Shown: positions 60,515 through 64,000 of the stretch, piece by piece
Layout: every line of letters starts with the position of its first letter
Numbering within the stretch: the stretch's first letter is position 1
Origin: Novosphingobium sp. JCM 18896
GTDB lineage: Bacteria; Pseudomonadota; Alphaproteobacteria; Sphingomonadales; Sphingomonadaceae
Assembly: GCF_025938095.1 (NCBI RefSeq)
Contig: NZ_JAPCZF010000002.1
Location: forward strand, 248,001 to 312,000
Direction of reading: 5' to 3'
Length of the DNA: 64,000 bases
Made by a program: the position numbers and the translations under genes
The notes under the pieces: model-generated
Told to the model about the DNA's origin: nothing
The model's database searches: none
The model's input: only the letters and a program-made list of their open reading frames with translations

Positions 60515-60589
60515 TGGAGCGGGCGAAGGGATTCGAACCCTCGACCCCAACCTTGGCAAGGTTGTGCTCTACCCCTGAGCTACGCCCGC
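60515..60589 (-). tRNA. tRNA-Gly (GCC)
   Basis: The minus strand reads GCGGGCGTAGCTCAGGGGTA from 60589, with a full cloverleaf. The acceptor stem is GCGGGCG/CGCCCGC, and the D arm has GGGG. The anticodon loop CTTGCCAAG has anticodon GCC (60555-60557), the T arm is GGTTCGAATCC, and CCA is encoded at 60515-60517. Length is 75 nt. No integrase or duplicated 3' end is next to it. Confidence 0.97.
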
Positions 60590-60789
60590 TCGAACGTCTC
60601 AGCCCGCCGTTTTCTGCGGCGGCGGGCCGGGGTGAGGCGCGCAACTAGCAGCGGCTTTCGGACCCGGCAAGGGGAAAAATGCGATAAAATTTCAAAGCCC
60701 CGTCCCGGGCGCTTTCGCCCTTCACAAATGCGGCGAAAAGCCCACATTGGCCGCCATTATCCCCAGACCGCACAAGTGGAGTACCTGCC

Positions 60790-61698
60790 TTGGCAAGCCT
60801 CGGCCTCAATATCGAAGAGCAGAAAGCCGTGGACCGGTTCCGCCAGCAGGTCGCCGAACCGTCGATGACTTCGCTCGTCATCCTCGATTTCTGGGCGGAA
60901 TGGTGCGGCCCCTGCAAGGCACTCACGCCGCTGCTTGAGAAAGTCGCGGCCGAATATGCCGACAAGGGCGTGATTCTCGCCAAGGTCAACGTCGACGAAG
61001 AGCGTTTCATCGCCGACCAGTTCCAGATTCGCTCGATTCCCACGGTCTATGCGATGTTCCAGGGCCAGCCGGTGGCCGACCTGACCAACGCCCGCACCGA
61101 ATCGCAGCTGAAGTCGATGCTCGACCAGCTTCTCGCCAAGCTGCCGATCCAACCCGGCGGTCAGGCCGCGCCCGACGTCGCGCCGCTGCTCGCCATGGGT
61201 GAGGACGTGCTGGCCGAGGGCGACGGCGAACGCGCGGCGAGCGTCTTCGCGCAGATCGTCGACATGGTGCCCGACAATGCCCAGGCGATCGGCGGTCTGA
61301 TTCGCGCGCTGGTACTCGCCGGCCGAATCGAAGAAGCCGGCGAAATGCTCGCCGCGCTCGACCCTGCGCTCGCCAAGGATCCGGCGATCGAGCGCGCGGG
61401 TTCGGCACTCGAACTGGCCAAGGCCAAGCCCGACGACGGCGAACTGGCCGCGCTGCGCGCCGCCGCGGCCGAGCGTCCAGCCGACATGGACGCGCAGCTC
61501 GCCTTCGCCAACGCCGCCTTCGCTGCGGGTGAGCGCGACGCCGCCGCCGATACGCTGCTCAAGATGGTCGCGGCCGATCGCGAATGGAACGAAGGCGCCG
61601 CGCGCGCCAAGCTGTTGCAGATGTTCGAGGCGATCGGGCTCGAGGACGCCTGGGTCGCGGCAACGCGGCGGCGACTATCGACCGTGCTGTTCGGCTAG
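60790..61698 (+). CDS. CnoX/YbbN-type thioredoxin with TPR domain
   Basis: A 302-residue protein with an N-terminal thioredoxin domain (1-110) containing the active WCGPC (C39, C42) and the cis-Pro site SIPTVYAMF. TPR-like helices follow (about 125-300; LLAMGEDVLAEGDGERAASVFAQIVDMVPDNAQA). E. coli CnoX has lost the active pair, while the Caulobacter protein keeps WCGPC; this one is of the active type. CnoX shields clients under hypochlorous acid stress and passes them to GroEL or DnaK. The start is TTG 60790 with GGAG 8 nt upstream. It precedes the LON gene by 25 nt. Confidence 0.9.
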   Translation: MASLGLNIEEQKAVDRFRQQVAEPSMTSLVILDFWAEWCGPCKALTPLLEKVAAEYADKGVILAKVNVDEERFIADQFQIRSIPTVYAMFQGQPVADLTNARTESQLKSMLDQLLAKLPIQPGGQAAPDVAPLLAMGEDVLAEGDGERAASVFAQIVDMVPDNAQAIGGLIRALVLAGRIEEAGEMLAALDPALAKDPAIERAGSALELAKAKPDDGELAALRAAAAERPADMDAQLAFANAAFAAGERDAAADTLLKMVAADREWNEGAARAKLLQMFEAIGLEDAWVAATRRRLSTVLFG

Positions 61699-61723
61699 CG
61701 CAGACGAAAGGCGGAGGGGACAG

Positions 61724-62332
61724 ATGCGCATCACGATCTTCCCGCTGACGGGCGCGATCCTCTACCCGGGCCTGCACCTGCCGCTGCACATCTTCGAGCC
61801 GCGCTATCGCGCGATGATCAGCGACGCGCTCGCGCGCGATCGCCGCATCGGCATGATCCAGCCGCAGCGCGAGTTCGAAGGCGCACCGCTGTTCCAGATC
61901 GGCTGCCTCGGCCGGATCGGCGACGTCGAGGCGCTCGACGACGGGCGCTTCAATCTGGTGCTCGAAGGCGAATCACGCTTTCGCATGCTGCGCGAGCTCG
62001 ACGTCACCACCCCGTTCCGCCAGATCGAGGGCGAACTGCTCGACGAGCCCGAGGACGAGGTCCTCGCCGCGATCGAACGCGCCGGCTTCGAACGCGAGGC
62101 GCGCCGCTTCGCCGACGCGCAAGGCTATCGCGTCGACTGGGATTCGGTTTCGCGGCTCGACGACGTCTCGCTGATCAACGGCGTCTGCCAGATCGCCCCT
62201 TTCGACGCCGCCGCCAAGCAGGCGCTGCTCGAAGCCAACGGGATCAACGAACGCTGCGAACTGCTGATCCAGCTCATGCAGTTCTTCGCCCGCCGCGACA
62301 GCGACGACGAGGACGGCGAGACGCTGCAGTAG
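61724..62332 (+). CDS. LON substrate-binding domain protein
   Basis: A 202-residue protein that equals the N-terminal domain of Lon protease (IFPLTGAILYPGLHLPLHIFEPRYRAMISDAL; IGCLGRIGDVEALDDGRFNLVLEGESRFRML) with no ATPase or protease part. Such free-standing LON-domain proteins are common in alphaproteobacteria beside thioredoxin-TPR genes and their role is unclear. GGAGGGG precedes the ATG. It is likely in one transcript with the CnoX gene, which suggests a link to protein quality control. Confidence 0.92.
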   Translation: MRITIFPLTGAILYPGLHLPLHIFEPRYRAMISDALARDRRIGMIQPQREFEGAPLFQIGCLGRIGDVEALDDGRFNLVLEGESRFRMLRELDVTTPFRQIEGELLDEPEDEVLAAIERAGFEREARRFADAQGYRVDWDSVSRLDDVSLINGVCQIAPFDAAAKQALLEANGINERCELLIQLMQFFARRDSDDEDGETLQ

Positions 62333-62360
62333 CCGGCGAGCCTCCGCCGGGTGCTTCGAT

Positions 62361-62984
62361 TCAGCTCGCCATCACGGCGCGCAAACCATCGATCACATAT
62401 TGCGCCGCCAGCGCGCTCAGCAGCACGCCGAGCAGCCGAGTCACCACGGCCTCGGCCTTGGCCCCGACCAGCCGCATGATCGGCCCCGCCGCGAGCAGCG
62501 CGGCCAGGCACAGCACCATCACCGCGATCAGCGCCGCGAGGATCATCAGGGTCGCCTCGGTGCCCTGCGCACGCGACATCAGCAGCATGATCGTCGCGAT
62601 CGAGCCCGGCCCGGCGATCATCGGGATCGCCAGCGGGAAGACCGAGACGTCGTCGACCTCGGCCGCGGTGCGCACCTCTTCGGCGCGCTTCTCGCGGCGC
62701 TCGGTGCGCTTCTCGAAGACCATGTCGATCGCGATCAGGAACAGCATGATGCCGCCGGCGATGCGGAACGAGTTGAGCTCGATATGCAGCGCGCCGAGCA
62801 GCTTCTCGCCAAACAGCGCGAAGACGAGCAGGATCATCGTCGCGATCAGACAGGCGCGCATCGCCATGCGCCGCGCGGCGACCGGCGGCGCGGTGCTGGT
62901 AAGCCCCGCGAAGATCGGCGCGCAGCCCGGCGGGTCGATGACCACGAACAGCGTGACGAAGGCCGAGATGAACAGCTCGATCAC
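62361..62984 (-). CDS. MarC family membrane protein
   Basis: A 207-residue integral membrane protein with six hydrophobic helices and the MarC marks LFVVIDPPGCAPIF and FPLAIPMIAGPGSIATIMLL. Despite the name, MarC is not shown to give drug resistance, and the family role is unknown. The start is GTG 62984 with GGGAG 5 nt upstream. It lies just after the NTF2-like gene on the same strand (1-nt gap), so they are probably co-transcribed from folD. Confidence 0.92.
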   Translation of the reverse strand: MIELFISAFVTLFVVIDPPGCAPIFAGLTSTAPPVAARRMAMRACLIATMILLVFALFGEKLLGALHIELNSFRIAGGIMLFLIAIDMVFEKRTERREKRAEEVRTAAEVDDVSVFPLAIPMIAGPGSIATIMLLMSRAQGTEATLMILAALIAVMVLCLAALLAAGPIMRLVGAKAEAVVTRLLGVLLSALAAQYVIDGLRAVMAS

Positions 62985-62985
62985 G

Positions 62986-63723
62986 TCAGCTCCCGGTGAC
63001 GCGTTCGTTGCGGACTTCGCGAACCTCGCCATCGCTGGCCATGCGCGCGACGAAGCTGCGCGCGCCATCGGCCGCGACATCGACGCTCCAGATTAGCGAG
63101 CCGTCGTTAGAGCGGCCTTCGCGATGGGCCGGATCGAACGGCACCGGCGGCGCCTTGGGTTGCTTGGGAGGCTTGCCACGTTTGCCGGGTGGTGGTCCGC
63201 CCGGACGGGCACCCATGCGGCGCTCAGGGCACTCGGCGACACGCGCGGAGAGCATGTCGGGCGCCTCAAGCGCGTCCTTGGTCTCGTCGCCATGGTCTAG
63301 CACCCATTTGTAGCCGCCCTTGTCCTGGCGCTGCCAGACCGTGGTGAACCAGCCGTGCCTGGCACCGTTCTGCCAGGCGCCGTGGGTGACCATCAGCGAA
63401 CCGTCGCAGCTCGACCAGACTTCGTGCGGTTGCCAGTTCAGCCCCGCGGGCGGATTGGCGCGATCCTTTAGCCAGGCCTGAGCCAGCACCATGCGCGGCG
63501 TGAACATGACCGCATCCTCGGCCGCGGTCGCCTTGAAGGCGGTCCACTGGCCCTTCTCCTGCGCGAGCCGCGCAAAGGCGATCTCGGCGGCGATCGCCGC
63601 GCTGGGATTGGCCAGGCTGCCGAGCCGGACACCGCCACCGCGCGGCGGGCCGGGGGGGCCGTCCTGCGCCAGCGCCGCCGGCGCGAGCGCCAGCAACGCG
63701 AGGCAGGCGGCCAGACGCTTCAA
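62986..63723 (-). CDS. Secreted NTF2/SnoaL-like protein with Pro/Lys-rich insert
   Basis: A 245-residue protein with a signal peptide (cut near ALAQD). A DUF4440/NTF2-like domain follows ([31 protein letters not shown]...[12 protein letters not shown]...[21 protein letters not shown]). A Pro/Gly/Lys-rich stretch (about 168-198; [20 protein letters not shown]) and a final beta-rich part come next. It is likely periplasmic. It overlaps folD by 4 nt. Function unknown. Confidence 0.8.
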   Translation of the reverse strand: MKRLAACLALLALAPAALAQDGPPGPPRGGGVRLGSLANPSAAIAAEIAFARLAQEKGQWTAFKATAAEDAVMFTPRMVLAQAWLKDRANPPAGLNWQPHEVWSSCDGSLMVTHGAWQNGARHGWFTTVWQRQDKGGYKWVLDHGDETKDALEAPDMLSARVAECPERRMGARPGGPPPGKRGKPPKQPKAPPVPFDPAHREGRSNDGSLIWSVDVAADGARSFVARMASDGEVREVRNERVTGS

Positions 63724-64000
63724 ATCGCGTCCTCGGCCAGCGGGATAGCGGCATTGCGGTGCGCCGCAACGATCGTGTTGCGCAGCAGGACGGCGATGGT
63801 CATCGGCCCGACGCCGCCGGGCACCGGGGTGATCGCACCGGCGACGGTGCTGGCGTCGGCATAGTCGACGTCACCGACCAGGCGGCCCTTTTCCGCGCCT
63901 TCGGCCGGCGGCAGGCGGTTGATGCCGACGTCGATCACGGTCGCACCGGGCTTGATCCAGTCGGCCTTGACCATTTCGGGCCGACCGACCGCGGCGACGA
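63720..64000 (-). CDS. folD: Bifunctional methylenetetrahydrofolate dehydrogenase/cyclohydrolase FolD, C-terminal part (5' end outside window)
   Basis: The open frame runs in from the window edge. It contains the Rossmann part ([29 protein letters not shown]), GDVDYADA and the signature [19 protein letters not shown] of FolD. FolD interconverts methylene-, methenyl- and formyl-THF with NADP for purine and Met synthesis. About 94 residues are visible, roughly a third of the normal protein. It overlaps the downstream NTF2-like gene by ATGA. Confidence 0.95.
   Translation of the reverse strand, partial: VAAVGRPEMVKADWIKPGATVIDVGINRLPPAEGAEKGRLVGDVDYADASTVAGAITPVPGGVGPMTIAVLLRNTIVAAHRNAAIPLAEDAI

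Noticed and set aside
60515..60589. tRNA-Gly as an attachment site of an integrated element
   Set aside because: No integrase, no duplicated tRNA 3' end and no foreign gene block is visible on either side.
1..64000. CRISPR arrays or toxin-antitoxin pairs
   Set aside because: No regular spaced repeats and no typical small overlapping toxin-antitoxin genes were seen on reading both strands.

Overview
The window comes from a GC-rich alphaproteobacterium, most likely a member of the Sphingomonadaceae (Novosphingobium, Sphingomonas or Sphingobium type). The evidence is the base composition, the flagellar gene order, the NodT-type RND pumps, the wealth of TetR, SDR and esterase genes, and the dispersed palindromes. 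The genus is an inference; no rRNA is present to settle it.

Region 1 (1-13.7 kb) is a collinear, tightly overlapping flagellar cluster, fliF(partial)-G-H-I-J-K-L-M-N-O-P-Q-R-flhB-fliD-fliS. It encodes the MS ring end, the C-ring, the export ATPase complex, the export gate, hook-length control, the filament cap and the flagellin chaperone. A LuxR-type regulator with a degenerate receiver domain follows. Two sigma-54-like -24/-12 elements lie inside the 3' ends of fliJ and fliM. FliM lacks the usual N-terminal CheY-binding motif.

Region 2 (13.7-33.9 kb) is an accessory, probably catabolic region. It holds three TetR regulators, three esterases or alpha/beta hydrolases, three SDRs, an aldo/keto reductase, a sulfotransferase, VOC, EthD, TIM-barrel and 2-hydroxyacid dehydrogenase genes, a GST, a GFA protein and an endolysin-like enzyme. 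Its most striking unit is a luxE-luxC-like pair (acyl activation plus acyl reduction, no luciferase). This pair is divergent from a tetR-aldo/keto reductase pair across a perfect 7-4-7 inverted repeat. That arrangement suggests a regulated carboxylic acid to aldehyde to alcohol module. Two copies of a long palindromic repeat sit between convergent genes, and other repeats occur near 25.6-25.8 kb.

Region 3 (33.9-50.4 kb) has two complete tripartite RND efflux systems, each divergent from its own TetR gene with inverted repeats between them. They flank an HU gene, an Old Yellow Enzyme homologue and an ABC-F ATPase with a possible regulatory leader.

Region 4 (50.4-64 kb) carries an HWE-like histidine kinase, ahpC-ahpF, a Fur-boxed TonB receptor with a secreted partner, and a divergent HTTM/DCC group of unknown role. 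It continues with tRNA-Gly(GCC), a CnoX-type thioredoxin-TPR protein, a LON-domain protein, marC, a secreted NTF2-like protein and the 3' part of folD. No CRISPR array, integrase or transposase was found. No gene-free stretch exceeds 300 bases.
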